The notes: generated from the letters alone by a model not told the origin. A DNA stretch of 64,000 nt from JALOLV01 sp046295175 (GCA_046295175.1 JBKBNY010000005.1:248001-312000), one strand, 5' to 3'. Numbered from the stretch's first letter, positions 9,485 through 18,063 are shown. A program made the numbers and translations.

Positions 9485-9812
9485 GGCAGTTAGCCATTTC
9501 TATTACAAAAAGTCTTCTTTAGTATTTAATTATCGTATTATATATTTGGAGTTTTTGGGGTAGGCAGCAATCACCACTTAGATTGGAGATTGCTGCTTTT
9601 TTATGTGCTTTATCTAATCAAAAACCCTGAAATGGGGTATTTTTTCTACACAAAGAGGAAATTTTTTCTAAATCATATCTCGCACCTCCTGTACATAAAG
9701 CATTCATTATCAATCATTTAAACATTTTGGTAGATAATTTTAATTAATCATCTTGTAGCTAATTCTAATTTATTTAGAAGTTACAGCATTGTAAACAAAA
9801 ACCATTTTTGTT
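9485..9812. other. Intergenic region with terminator and leader
   Basis: This 328-bp gap holds the regulator's terminator near its start. Near 9751-9782 is an AT-rich stretch with TAATTCTAA and TTATTTAGA, half-sites of the palindrome seen at 14-17 kb but not arranged as a palindrome. No further gene is visible. Confidence 0.5.
9564..9602 (+). terminator. Intrinsic terminator of the GbsR-type gene
   Basis: A GCAGCAATC/GATTGCTGC 9-bp stem with a 15-nt loop is followed directly by TTTTTT. It is a strong candidate on the plus strand. Confidence 0.8.
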
Positions 9813-10433
9813 ATGAAGAACACACTCATCCTAATGTTTACCCTTGTCGGGATAAACCTTGGAGTAAACGCCCAAAGTAAAATTACGCTCGGTGCAAGAG
9901 CAGGTATCAATTTATCGCAAATCAGAGGTGATGGAAAAGGGAGTTCACAATCGTTTTGGGATGATGAATCGGCACGCACAACGGGTTTTACAGGTGGGTT
10001 ATTTGCTCGAATCGGCAATAAATTTTATCTACAACCCGAGTTTATCATCTCTCAGAAAGGTGGCAAAACGAAAAATGCTTTAGGATTCGAAACAGACTTT
10101 AAGCAAACTTATTTTGATGTACCCGTGCTTGTTGGTACAAAAATAGGGAGAGTAGTCCGTATCAACGCGGGGCCAGTGGCTACCTTTTTAATAAACAAAA
10201 ATGATTCGTTTTTGGAGCAAATTGGGGTCATTGAAAAAGATGAAGGATTCAGAAAAGCTATTTTAGGTTACCAAGCAGGTGTAGGATTTGATATTGGGAA
10301 AATCACACTCGATATGAGATACGAAGGCAACGTTAATGATGTTTTTAATATCAATTATAAAGATTCACAAACCGAAAGCCAGTTTGCAGGTAAAGGAAAT
10401 CTCTGGTTTATTACTTTAGGATACAAGTTTTAA
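9813..10433 (+). CDS. Small outer-membrane beta-barrel protein (PorT-like)
   Basis: A 206-residue exported protein with a signal peptide ending in NAQ at residue 22. The mature part has eight or so amphipathic strands typical of the outer-membrane beta-barrel family 2/PorT-like fold: LGARAGINLSQIRG at the start, GGLFARIGNKFYLQPEFI near 70, and DVPVLVGTKIG and LRYEG-like strands later. It ends in the outer-membrane signature Phe (ITLGYKF). Such barrels are common and mostly uncharacterised. It stands alone, with terminators on both sides. Confidence 0.88.
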   Translation: MKNTLILMFTLVGINLGVNAQSKITLGARAGINLSQIRGDGKGSSQSFWDDESARTTGFTGGLFARIGNKFYLQPEFIISQKGGKTKNALGFETDFKQTYFDVPVLVGTKIGRVVRINAGPVATFLINKNDSFLEQIGVIEKDEGFRKAILGYQAGVGFDIGKITLDMRYEGNVNDVFNINYKDSQTESQFAGKGNLWFITLGYKF

Positions 10434-10450
10434 TGTTTATTGAAATAAAA

Positions 10451-10480
10451 CAAAGGTAGATGGTTTTTCATCTACCTTTG
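10451..10480. terminator. Bidirectional terminator
   Basis: A perfect 12-bp stem CAAAGGTAGATG with a GTTTTT loop, between the convergent barrel gene and the BNR-protein gene. Confidence 0.85.
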
Positions 10481-10500
10481 TTTGCGTCAATAATTTCTAT

Positions 10501-11760
10501 TTATTCGTTATAAAAACCTAAAATTGTCTTTTTATCTGCTTTTAGAACTTCATAAGCTACCAAAACTTTCCCGTTGTGCAATAAAGTGCTGGCATTTTGG
10601 CCATTGTTTGAATCTTTAACTATCTGACTATCAAGCAATTTACCGTTTACAACTTTACTGTAAAATACGCTACTTGCTCCGCTTTCGGCAGTTTGTTCCC
10701 AAACCCAAACAGCCGTTTTATCATCGGCACTAATTGAGGCATTTTTGGCCGAGGCATCCAAAACTTTCAGTAATTTACCCGATGAATTTGCCAAACGCAC
10801 ACCCGATTGACCGTTTTGCGTACCCGAAAACCAAGTGTAGAATTGCTCATTTTTTACAGAAACCGAACTTGCCCCCGAATGCGGACAACCTTTGATTTCC
10901 CATTTATCATCATGCACAATTTCGGATTTTGAAAAACTTGTTCCGTTATCGGCCGATACCATACGAGCCATATCACGAATATCGTTGTTATTATCACGGT
11001 AAATCACGTTTAGATTTCCTTTGGCATCAATCAGTAAACTAATCGGGCAACAATCACACACCACTGGGTCGATGAGTTTTTCGGGTTGCATTTCGCCATT
11101 TTTAGAAATAACCATTCTCAAATCACGCTCTTCGTGCTTGGTGCTATTTGCTACGTCTTTCAAATATGCTATCGCAATTTCATCATTTGACAAAACTACT
11201 GCATCGAAAAACCCTCTGACGATTCCTTGTTTTGGGTCAGAATCTACATTGGCTGGAGTTGACCAAGTATTTCCCCCATCTTTAGAGACTGTATAGACGA
11301 TGTTCGATGAACGTCCGCCCCTACCACCTTGGCTCGGTGCGGCCTCTGCTCTCAATGAGAAAACCGCTACGTAGCTTCCATCTTTTTTTGAAAGCACTTT
11401 AGCTCTCATCATGCGGCTGTTGTTGATACCCGCACCAGTAAAAACCGTTTTCTTTTCCGAAAAATTCTTACCATCGGCCGATGTCGCAAAACACAATGAA
11501 GCCACGCCCTGAGCATCTTTTTCGGTCCAGGTTAGCATTACTTCACCTTTGGTATTCTTCGACAAAGTAGGCATTGTATAGGTTTTGTTTGGGTCGAGTT
11601 CGATTGGAGAATTCGCTTGATTATCACCCAAAACAAAATTCGATTCGTTATCGCTGATTGTATTACAAAGGGTTATTTCGTGGTTTTCGCTTTTGGAATT
11701 CATGAAGAATCCAAACAGACTTATAAAAAACAGATTAATCGGAATAATTAACTTTAGCAT
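10501..11760 (-). CDS. Sialidase-like BNR protein with CDCC motif
   Basis: A 419-residue protein predicted to form a six-bladed sialidase-type propeller. An N-terminal hydrophobic stretch (residues 2-20) acts as signal or anchor. At least one Asp-box is clear (SKDGGNTWS near 162), and related SADGKNFS and SADNGTSFS motifs lie near 92 and 270. The sialidase catalytic Arg triad is not evident, so sialic-acid cleavage is doubtful. Unusual features are a VVCDCCPISL motif near 236 and a KGCPHSG motif near 295; the clustered Cys and His could bind a metal or form disulfides. It lies 121 bp downstream of a TonB receptor on the same strand, so a role beside that receptor is plausible but inferred. 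Confidence 0.78.
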   Translation of the reverse strand: MLKLIIPINLFFISLFGFFMNSKSENHEITLCNTISDNESNFVLGDNQANSPIELDPNKTYTMPTLSKNTKGEVMLTWTEKDAQGVASLCFATSADGKNFSEKKTVFTGAGINNSRMMRAKVLSKKDGSYVAVFSLRAEAAPSQGGRGGRSSNIVYTVSKDGGNTWSTPANVDSDPKQGIVRGFFDAVVLSNDEIAIAYLKDVANSTKHEERDLRMVISKNGEMQPEKLIDPVVCDCCPISLLIDAKGNLNVIYRDNNNDIRDMARMVSADNGTSFSKSEIVHDDKWEIKGCPHSGASSVSVKNEQFYTWFSGTQNGQSGVRLANSSGKLLKVLDASAKNASISADDKTAVWVWEQTAESGASSVFYSKVVNGKLLDSQIVKDSNNGQNASTLLHNGKVLVAYEVLKADKKTILGFYNE

Positions 11761-11881
11761 TATTTTATCGCTTTAAAATTTAAAATCTTCAACAAATAAA
11801 CTCTTAATCTGACAAAATATTGGGTATGAGTAGTCGAAATTGCGAATTTTACAATAGCAACTTAATCATTCAGTAGATAAC

Positions 11882-14236
11882 TCAAAATTTATAACTCAAG
11901 CTCAGAGAGTAGTTTCGTGGTGCAATTGGGTTTACCGAATTGTCATCATGAACGTTGTAACTCATGACATTGAACAAATTGGCAAGTTTTGCTCGCAGTA
12001 CAATTCCTTTAAATGTATAACCTGCATTGGCATCGAACTGGAAATAATCTGGCAATTTTGTGATACGATAAGCGTCGTTGGCAACTTGAACACGAGTCGA
12101 ACGCCCCGCATAACGCACTCCGATGTATGCCGATGTAAATCCGAGCGAAAGCCCTTTGAGAGTACCCTCAGCAAACTGATAATTGACGCTCGCATTAGCA
12201 GTATGATTGGGGTTGTAGCGTAGCAAACTTCCTTCTACAAAAGTATTACTCTTGATATACCTTGTTTCATTATAGCTATAACCAAGCATTAAGTTTAAAT
12301 TCTGAATCGGTCTGGCGGTAAAATCTAATTCGACACCTTTGCTACGTACATGGCCCGCCAATTCTTTGATATTGGCATTTGTATTACCATTTTCCAACGA
12401 AATTTGAGCCATGTTGTTATTATCAATCTGATAAATAGTCAGATTTAGCGATGCTTTTCCATTTAATAATTCATTTTTCACACCGATTTCGTATTGGTCA
12501 ATCAAAGAAGGCGGAAGGGCATTTCCTTCTACATCAACACCCGTATTCAAGACAAAAGAATTTGAATAACTCGCAAATGCCGAATGTTTTTTATTGGGTT
12601 GATAAACTACACCAAATCGAGGAGAAAACGCACCATCGGCGGGTGTAATTGTGGTTGTAACTTTACCATCGGCAGCCGTAACATTACTTACAGATTTTTG
12701 ATTTGAATAACGAATTCCTGCCAAAACCTTCAATTTCTCCGAAAAACTAATCAAATTTTGTGCATAAATACCGTAGCGGTCGGTTGGGTTATTAGAGAAT
12801 GTGCTGGCTTTCAATGTTGGTATATCATTTCTTACGTTTTCGGGTAAATCCCTGAAAATATTAATGACATCATACCCACTCAAAGCCGTATAAGCTTGTG
12901 TTTGTTGGGTAAAATGGTCGGTGTCGAACCCTACCAAAACCTCGTGCTTGATGCCGCCAGTCTTAAAACTACCGTTTAAATCACCTTGAATGATGTAGTA
13001 ATTATCGTAGCTTTCAGATTTTTGAATGTTACGTGTCCAATTTCCATCTGCTTTGATTAATGAACCAGTATTCGGGCGAGTATTCGTAAATAATCTTTGC
13101 TCAAAATCTCGATAACTACCTGTCAGTGTGGCTTTCCAAGTATCATTGAAACGATGCGTAATTGTACCAGTTGTAGAAAGTTGTTTGCTATTGACATACC
13201 CCCATTTCACGCCCAAAAAACGTTCTCTTGGTAAATCTACCACTTCATAATTAACGATTCCTGCCCCAAAATCAGGTGTACGGCTATCATCAAGGTAGTC
13301 TCCCTCAATCAAAAACTCAGTTTTTTTACCAATTTTGAATAACAAAGACGGATTTACATAAAAACGCTCGGATTGTACAAACTGACGAAAACTATTGGCT
13401 TTTTGCCAAGTTCCATTTACTCGAAACGCAACTTTTTCGCCTTTACCAATACCACCAAAAACATCGAAAGTAGGCTTTACTAACCCAAAACTCCCCACAC
13501 GCATACCTACTTCGCCCCCAAAACCAAATTTTGGTTTTTTGGTAACTAAATTAAGCACTCCACCTGCCGAAACATTGCCGTACAAAAAAGCTGCACTTCC
13601 TTTGAGTACCTCAACGCGTTCTAAGCTGCTCAATTCGGGCATCATAGAATTTACGAAGCGAGTGCCATTTTTAAAAGTATTGGTGCTTCCCATCCCGAAT
13701 CCACGAGCCGAAATCTCTTCTTGGTAACCTCCCGTTGCTCCCGAAACGTACATGCCGTTGGTATTCATCAAAAGGTCTTGCATCGTCAAAACTTGCTGAT
13801 TCTCAAGAATTTGGCGGTCGATTGTCTGGATACTCACCGGCAAATCCATTGGTTTTACTGCTAATTTTCCAACCGAAGCAATTCTATCATTTTGACTAAC
13901 ATAACCTTTTACTACGATTTCTTTGAGTAATTCGGCATTTTCGAATAATTCGAGCGAAAGGTTGAGCGTTTTGCCTTCTTCGATTTTAATTTTTTGCTCT
14001 AATGTCTTATAGCCCACAAAGGAAGCAATCAATGTATAACTTCCACCTTTGATATTTGCAATTGCAAAAACACCTTGTTCGTCGGACGTTGTTCCTTTTC
14101 TGATTTCTTTCAGCTGCACCGATACAAACGCCGCTGCTTGGCCCTCGCTGTTGGTTACTTTTCCGATGATTTGACCAGTTTGTGCATGGGCCGATAACCC
14201 TAAAAAGATAAGTAGAGCAAAAAGTATATTTTTCAT
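11882..14236 (-). CDS. TonB-dependent siderophore-type receptor
   Basis: A 784-residue outer-membrane receptor. Residues 1-18 are a signal peptide. A carboxypeptidase-regulatory-like domain (about 20-105; GKVTNSEGQAAAFVSVQLKE) precedes the plug (about 120-235), with ISARGFGMGS, LERVEVLKGSAAFLYG and GGVLNLVTKKP. The 22-strand barrel follows and ends in SLSLSYKF. The plug pattern matches the siderophore receptor group (FhuA/FpvA type). It imports a metal chelate using TonB energy. A 23-bp palindrome lies 18 bp upstream of the start, and a terminator separates it from the upstream receptor gene, so it is transcribed on its own, very probably under metal control. Confidence 0.94.
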   Translation of the reverse strand: MKNILFALLIFLGLSAHAQTGQIIGKVTNSEGQAAAFVSVQLKEIRKGTTSDEQGVFAIANIKGGSYTLIASFVGYKTLEQKIKIEEGKTLNLSLELFENAELLKEIVVKGYVSQNDRIASVGKLAVKPMDLPVSIQTIDRQILENQQVLTMQDLLMNTNGMYVSGATGGYQEEISARGFGMGSTNTFKNGTRFVNSMMPELSSLERVEVLKGSAAFLYGNVSAGGVLNLVTKKPKFGFGGEVGMRVGSFGLVKPTFDVFGGIGKGEKVAFRVNGTWQKANSFRQFVQSERFYVNPSLLFKIGKKTEFLIEGDYLDDSRTPDFGAGIVNYEVVDLPRERFLGVKWGYVNSKQLSTTGTITHRFNDTWKATLTGSYRDFEQRLFTNTRPNTGSLIKADGNWTRNIQKSESYDNYYIIQGDLNGSFKTGGIKHEVLVGFDTDHFTQQTQAYTALSGYDVINIFRDLPENVRNDIPTLKASTFSNNPTDRYGIYAQNLISFSEKLKVLAGIRYSNQKSVSNVTAADGKVTTTITPADGAFSPRFGVVYQPNKKHSAFASYSNSFVLNTGVDVEGNALPPSLIDQYEIGVKNELLNGKASLNLTIYQIDNNNMAQISLENGNTNANIKELAGHVRSKGVELDFTARPIQNLNLMLGYSYNETRYIKSNTFVEGSLLRYNPNHTANASVNYQFAEGTLKGLSLGFTSAYIGVRYAGRSTRVQVANDAYRITKLPDYFQFDANAGYTFKGIVLRAKLANLFNVMSYNVHDDNSVNPIAPRNYSLSLSYKF

Positions 14237-14253
14237 TTTTCTTTGGTTTATTT

Positions 14254-14276
14254 TTATTTAGACTAATTATAAATAA
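14254..14276. promoter_or_regulatory. 23-bp palindrome, putative metal-regulator operator (copy 1)
   Basis: Arms TTATTTA and TAAATAA flank a 9-bp GACTAATTA core. It lies 18-40 bp upstream of the receptor ATG, where it would cover the transcription start or -7 region. It belongs to the same family as the four copies at 16774-16965. Confidence 0.65.
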
Positions 14277-14287
14277 ATACTCATTTT

Positions 14288-14314
14288 AAAAGGAAATTCG
14301 ATGAATTTCCTTTT
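14288..14314 (-). terminator. Terminator of the upstream TonB receptor gene
   Basis: A perfect 12-bp stem AAAAGGAAATTC with a 3-nt loop, just after the stop codon at 14328 on the minus strand and followed by a TTTT tract. Confidence 0.75.
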
Positions 14315-14327
14315 GGTTTATTAAATA

Positions 14328-16757
14328 TTAAAACTTGAATCCTGCTGAAACGTAGAACGTACGGCCATCGGCTGGCATAAGTCCAGGTCCTGGGTAGCCC
14401 CCGGCACGGCGTGTAAAATAGCGTTCGTCAGTAAGATTATTTACACCCGCTTTGACATTGTAGTTTTTCAAGAATTTGAAACTTGCCGAAAGGTCTTGTA
14501 CCGTATAGGCAGGAATCACGCCAGTTGTAGCGGCGGCATTGGCAGCCTCGGTGTTTGAAGCATCGGCGTAGGCTTTGCCAATATCGCTCAATTGCCACGT
14601 AACTGAGAAGCCTTTTTTATTGTAAGAAACCCCAAAACGATTGATTTTACGAGGAGCGTTTTCAACTCTTTTGCCCGAAAGGTTGCCCTCTACGACTTGT
14701 CCGTTTACAACCGAAGTGGTCTTAAAGTCACGGTAAGTGGCATCAATGTAGGCTATCGAAGCAAAAACACTCACATAACCAATTTTAGATTTTTTGAAGA
14801 AAGCCGTTACGGGGTCAAATTCGATATAACCCTCAAAACCTTGACTTACGGAACGCCCTAAATTAGTACGGAATTGATAACGCTGATTTGCAGCATTGGT
14901 CTGGGTGATTGTTCCGATTCGGTTGTTGTAATTTACGTAGAAATAATCAACATCGAAGTTTAGATAATTACCCACTTTACCACGGTATCCAAAATCAAAA
15001 TTATAACCACGAGCATCTTGTAGGTTTTCGTCAATCACATCGGTTGTGGCCGGAGGTGTAAGGTCAGAAATAAGCACTGGGCGATAAGCTTGCGAGATAT
15101 TGCTATAAAACTCTGATTGTGGCGTTAAATGATACTCAAATCCGGCCCCAAAAAGCATAAAACTACGATTCCGTTTGATTTTATCGAGCAAAACAGGGCT
15201 ACCATTTGCTACATTAAACTGCCCTTCCATTGTTGAACTGATATTTTCAATTCTTGCCCCAGCCGTCATCAAAAGTTTTTTGTTGAATCTAAAAATATTC
15301 TCAAAAAAAGCAGCCTGATTGATGTTTGTAAAATCTAAATCTCGTGGATACGCACCTTCTGAAAGGTCAAAATCCATCTTTGTTCCGTTAGTTCCACGCC
15401 CTTGTTGTTTACGGTCGATATGTCCATGAAAATATCGTAAACCCGTTGCCAAAGTATTTTCTTTGCCAAATAAGCGGTAATCGGTCAATAATCTCAATTC
15501 TGAGCCATAAGTCGTGTAGAAATCTCTATCTACCTGACGCAACGAAGTCAGATTATCGGCCTCGGTTATTGGTCTTACATTACCTACACTGTTTCGCTCG
15601 GCGATGGTAGAAAATGCTTTAAAACTTAGCTTTGTTTTAGGACTAAAAATATACTCGGCATTGATACTCGGAATAAACCAAGGTGTACTGAACCAGTTTC
15701 TCGAACGCGAACTTTGACGTGCATTTTCGGCAAACTGGGCGTCTGTCAATCCTCCAGCCTGCTGAATTTCGGTCATCATATAAGTAGCTTCTACTCCTAC
15801 TTTCAGTTTATTTGAGACCGCATAGCTCAGTTCGAGGTGTGCGTGGTCGGTATCGAAACGGCTGTTATCTCTCCAACCATTGCCCAATCTTTTTTGGTAA
15901 TAAGCGGTGTAACTCAAACGTCCTTCTGTACCACCGATGTAATTGAAAGTACTAAAAAGGCCGTTGCTACCCGTTGTATTCTGCGACTCGACTGTAAAAC
16001 GAGTTGAGATGTCTGGTTTGCGAAGCACAAAGTTCATCAAGCCTCCAAATTGCGAACCATACTGAAGCGACGAAGCCCCTCTTACAATCTCGATTCTATC
16101 CACAACCTCCATCGGTGGTGTGTAATAAGCCTCAGGATAACCCATTGGGTCGGGTGTAATATCGTAACCATTCATACGAGTATTAAACTCCCAAGAACGA
16201 TTCGGACTCAAACCACGAGAAGCTACTCCGAGTTGAACGCCTGAACCATCATTCTCCCAAACCGAAATACCCGGTGTGCGACTAAAAATCTGGCGACTAT
16301 TGTTCATCGCCAAGTTGGCATTGAGATTATCGAGTTTAATTACCTCATTTTTTTTGGTAGCATTAATCGAATACCCTTCAACTTCGGCCAGATGCTCGTT
16401 TCCTCTCACACCACGGCTTGCTACAACATGTACATCTTTCAGCGTATAGGTTTCTTCTTCTAAAGATACATCTATGATTTTGGTTTCGTTTTCGTTGATT
16501 GAAACAGCAATTTCTTTCGTTTTCAACCCAACACTCGATACCAATAGTGTATAATTTCCTTCTTTCAATCCTTTGATTATGTATTCACCTTTTACATTGG
16601 TTTGTACTCCCCTCACCGTGCCTTTTAGCACAACATTTGCTCCGATAACAAGCTGATTCTGGTTATCTGCAACTTTTCCAGTAATTGCTGCTCTTTGACC
16701 AATCGACACATAAGAGATAAGCAGCAAACTAAAAATAGTACAAATTAAAGACTTCAT
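14328..16757 (-). CDS. TonB-dependent receptor, FecA-like
   Basis: An 809-residue outer-membrane receptor with a signal peptide (residues 1-20), a carboxypeptidase-like domain (22-105; GKVADNQNQLVIGANVVLKG) and a plug (120-240). The plug carries the FecA-branch features ARQ-like SRQIFSRTPGISVWENDGSG, ASRGLSPNRSWEFNTRMNGY and VDRIEIVRGASSLQYGSQFG. The barrel ends in TFYVSAGFKF. This branch includes ferric dicitrate receptors, but Bacteroidota members may take other chelates. It has its own promoter at 16802-16831 with palindromes on both sides of it. Confidence 0.93.
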   Translation of the reverse strand: MKSLICTIFSLLLISYVSIGQRAAITGKVADNQNQLVIGANVVLKGTVRGVQTNVKGEYIIKGLKEGNYTLLVSSVGLKTKEIAVSINENETKIIDVSLEEETYTLKDVHVVASRGVRGNEHLAEVEGYSINATKKNEVIKLDNLNANLAMNNSRQIFSRTPGISVWENDGSGVQLGVASRGLSPNRSWEFNTRMNGYDITPDPMGYPEAYYTPPMEVVDRIEIVRGASSLQYGSQFGGLMNFVLRKPDISTRFTVESQNTTGSNGLFSTFNYIGGTEGRLSYTAYYQKRLGNGWRDNSRFDTDHAHLELSYAVSNKLKVGVEATYMMTEIQQAGGLTDAQFAENARQSSRSRNWFSTPWFIPSINAEYIFSPKTKLSFKAFSTIAERNSVGNVRPITEADNLTSLRQVDRDFYTTYGSELRLLTDYRLFGKENTLATGLRYFHGHIDRKQQGRGTNGTKMDFDLSEGAYPRDLDFTNINQAAFFENIFRFNKKLLMTAGARIENISSTMEGQFNVANGSPVLLDKIKRNRSFMLFGAGFEYHLTPQSEFYSNISQAYRPVLISDLTPPATTDVIDENLQDARGYNFDFGYRGKVGNYLNFDVDYFYVNYNNRIGTITQTNAANQRYQFRTNLGRSVSQGFEGYIEFDPVTAFFKKSKIGYVSVFASIAYIDATYRDFKTTSVVNGQVVEGNLSGKRVENAPRKINRFGVSYNKKGFSVTWQLSDIGKAYADASNTEAANAAATTGVIPAYTVQDLSASFKFLKNYNVKAGVNNLTDERYFTRRAGGYPGPGLMPADGRTFYVSAGFKF

Positions 16758-16773
16758 ATTATTTTAATTATTT

Positions 16774-16796
16774 TTGTTTAGACCAATTCTAAATAA
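16774..16796. promoter_or_regulatory. 23-bp palindrome (copy 2), at the receptor transcription start
   Basis: TTGTTTAGA, core CCAAT, TCTAAATAA. It sits just downstream of the -7 element of the minus-strand promoter, over the expected start site near 16795. Binding here would block transcription of the FecA-like receptor. Confidence 0.7.
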
Positions 16797-16801
16797 CACC
16801 A

Positions 16802-16831
16802 CAAAAGTAGATACGAAATTTTAACTTGCAA
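16802..16831 (-). promoter_or_regulatory. Promoter of the FecA-like receptor gene
   Basis: Read on the minus strand: TTG (16831-16829), a 19-bp spacer and TACTTTTG (16809-16802), a perfect match to TTG-N19-TAnnTTTG. The leader is about 38 nt. Confidence 0.75.
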
Positions 16832-16835
16832 GGAT

Positions 16836-16858
16836 TTATTTAGAATAATTTTAAATAA
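16836..16858. promoter_or_regulatory. 23-bp palindrome (copy 3), abutting the -33 element
   Basis: TTATTTAGA, core ATAAT, TTTAAATAA. It begins 5 bp upstream of the -33 TTG of the receptor promoter, so copies 2 and 3 bracket that promoter. Confidence 0.7.
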
Positions 16859-16907
16859 CTGACAAAAATCATATTTCGACTCTTCTAAAATACCGTAATT
16901 TGAATTA

Positions 16908-16930
16908 CTATTTAGAACTACTTTAAATAA
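16908..16930. promoter_or_regulatory. 23-bp palindrome (copy 4)
   Basis: CTATTTAGA, core ACTAC, TTTAAATAA, the most diverged of the intergenic copies. It is 35 bp from copy 5, centre to centre, and upstream of the plus-strand promoter. Confidence 0.55.
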
Positions 16931-16942
16931 AGTCGCCTATTC

Positions 16943-16965
16943 TTATTTAGAATAAATTCAAATAA
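16943..16965. promoter_or_regulatory. 23-bp palindrome (copy 5), abutting the plus-strand -33 element
   Basis: TTATTTAGA, core ATAAA, TTCAAATAA. It ends 3 bp before the TTTG of the plus-strand promoter, the same geometry as copy 3 relative to the minus-strand promoter. Confidence 0.65.
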
Positions 16966-16968
16966 AGT

Positions 16969-16998
16969 TTTGTTTTTCAAAAATCGTCCATATTTTTG
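16969..16998 (+). promoter_or_regulatory. Promoter of the small gene before ferritin
   Basis: TTTG (16969-16972), an 18-bp spacer and TATTTTTG (16991-16998), a perfect -7 element. The expected start near 17005 means the TTG at 16996 cannot be the start codon and supports ATG 17026. Confidence 0.65.
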
Positions 16999-17025
16999 TA
17001 TTGTTATTCTGAAAATATATTAGAA

Positions 17026-17382
17026 ATGTACAAAAGCGAAGCTCATACTCACGAACTCTACACAACCGCCAAAGGTTGTGCATGGCAATGTGACTTGACA
17101 GATAGGATTTACATCAATTTTAAAGGCAATGTTTTAGCTTTTAAGATTCAAGATTTTCTTACTTTTCGTCGTAAAGTGCAGTCTATAGATATTCACGAGA
17201 TGATTTTTAACCTCTCGGATGATTACGACTTCGAGATTATCGAATCTCCACAAAATCAGCTCTCGCTCAAACTCAACCTTTGCGATGTCATTCAGTTTAG
17301 AGAACTTTTGGATGGTACTCGTTTCGCCATCGAATTGTACTCGATGCTTCACGAAGTTTTGGGAGATTTCGAGATTGCTTAA
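17026..17382 (+). CDS. Small conserved protein beside ferritin (possibly DUF6686-like)
   Basis: A 118-residue cytoplasmic protein with no signal or membrane segment. It begins MYKSEAHTHELYTTAKGCAW and has two nearby cysteines (GCAWQCDLTDRIYINFKG), then a helical middle with a FLTFRRKVQSIDIHEM segment and a C-terminal helix. The Cys pair and the overall pattern recall the Bacteroidota DUF6686 family, but I am not certain of that. The start was moved from a TTG at 16996, which lies inside the promoter. It lies between metal-regulated palindromes and ferritin, 99 bp upstream of the latter, so a role in metal homeostasis is a reasonable guess. Confidence 0.72.
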   Translation: MYKSEAHTHELYTTAKGCAWQCDLTDRIYINFKGNVLAFKIQDFLTFRRKVQSIDIHEMIFNLSDDYDFEIIESPQNQLSLKLNLCDVIQFRELLDGTRFAIELYSMLHEVLGDFEIA

Positions 17383-17481
17383 TTAGATTTAGTACAAATT
17401 TCTACAGTTATTTGGGTTCTTGTAACTTTCGATGGCTTTCAATCGTTAATATTGTATCGATTAAAAAACAATAATATCAAT

Positions 17482-18015
17482 ATGAAAGACTTACTGAGAC
17501 TCCGCACCTCATTGAAAGAGGAAATTGAAATAATCCTGAATGCTCAATGCAAAATGGAAGCCGAAGCTTCACAGAAATACTTGGCCATGGCTTCGTGGTT
17601 AGATAGAAATGGTTTTGCAAAATCGGCAGAATACCTCTATGCTCAAGCCGAAGAAGAGCGTCAGCATTTCTTAAAAATATTCAAATATATCACCGAAGTT
17701 GGCGGAACTGCCATTACACCAATCGTAGGTGAAGTTCCGCAAGAATATCCGACCTTCAAAAGTGTTTTTGAAGCGGCTCTCCAAAGCGAAATTGCTGTAA
17801 CGAACGCCATCAATAAAATTGTAGCCAAATGCCGTGAAGTAAACGATTATGCCACCGAAGAATTTATGATGTGGTATGTAACCGAGCAACGTGAAGAAGA
17901 GAAAAACGCTCGCCGTGCCTTAGAATTATTTGATTTGATTGATTCGGATAGCCCGACAGGGAAATTTGTTTTAGATAAAGAGATTGCGAAGATTGGAGCA
18001 ACAACCGAAGCCTAA
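17482..18015 (+). CDS. ftnA: Ferritin
   Basis: A 177-residue non-haem ferritin that oxidises Fe(II) and stores iron in a 24-subunit shell. The four-helix bundle is clear. Ferroxidase ligands are visible in EAEASQKYLAMASWLD (E and Y) and EEERQHFLKIF (E, E and H), with further acidic residues in SEIAVTNAI and TEQREEEKNA. The ATG at 17482 gives the usual N-terminus MKDLLRLR; the longer frame from a TTG at 17452 would add ten unlikely residues. The upstream small gene and TonB receptors make this an iron island. It is probably expressed under iron-replete conditions, or with its neighbour from the promoter at 16969. Confidence 0.95.
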   Translation: MKDLLRLRTSLKEEIEIILNAQCKMEAEASQKYLAMASWLDRNGFAKSAEYLYAQAEEERQHFLKIFKYITEVGGTAITPIVGEVPQEYPTFKSVFEAALQSEIAVTNAINKIVAKCREVNDYATEEFMMWYVTEQREEEKNARRALELFDLIDSDSPTGKFVLDKEIAKIGATTEA

Positions 18016-18034
18016 TTATGGATTAAAATAAAAA

Positions 18035-18063
18035 GTGTGGTACGTTCTGTAAACGTGCCACAC
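18035..18063. terminator. Terminator between ferritin and the 2Fe-2S protein gene
   Basis: A GTGTGGTACGTT/AACGTGCCACAC stem with one mismatch. An A-run precedes it, so the T-run lies on the minus strand; it best serves the minus-strand gene ending at 18072. Confidence 0.75.

Noticed and set aside
9751..9782. Possible sixth copy of the 23-bp palindrome upstream of the barrel-protein gene
   Set aside because: It contains TAATTCTAA and TTATTTAGA half-sites, but they do not form an inverted pair at the right spacing; only about half of the left arm matches.
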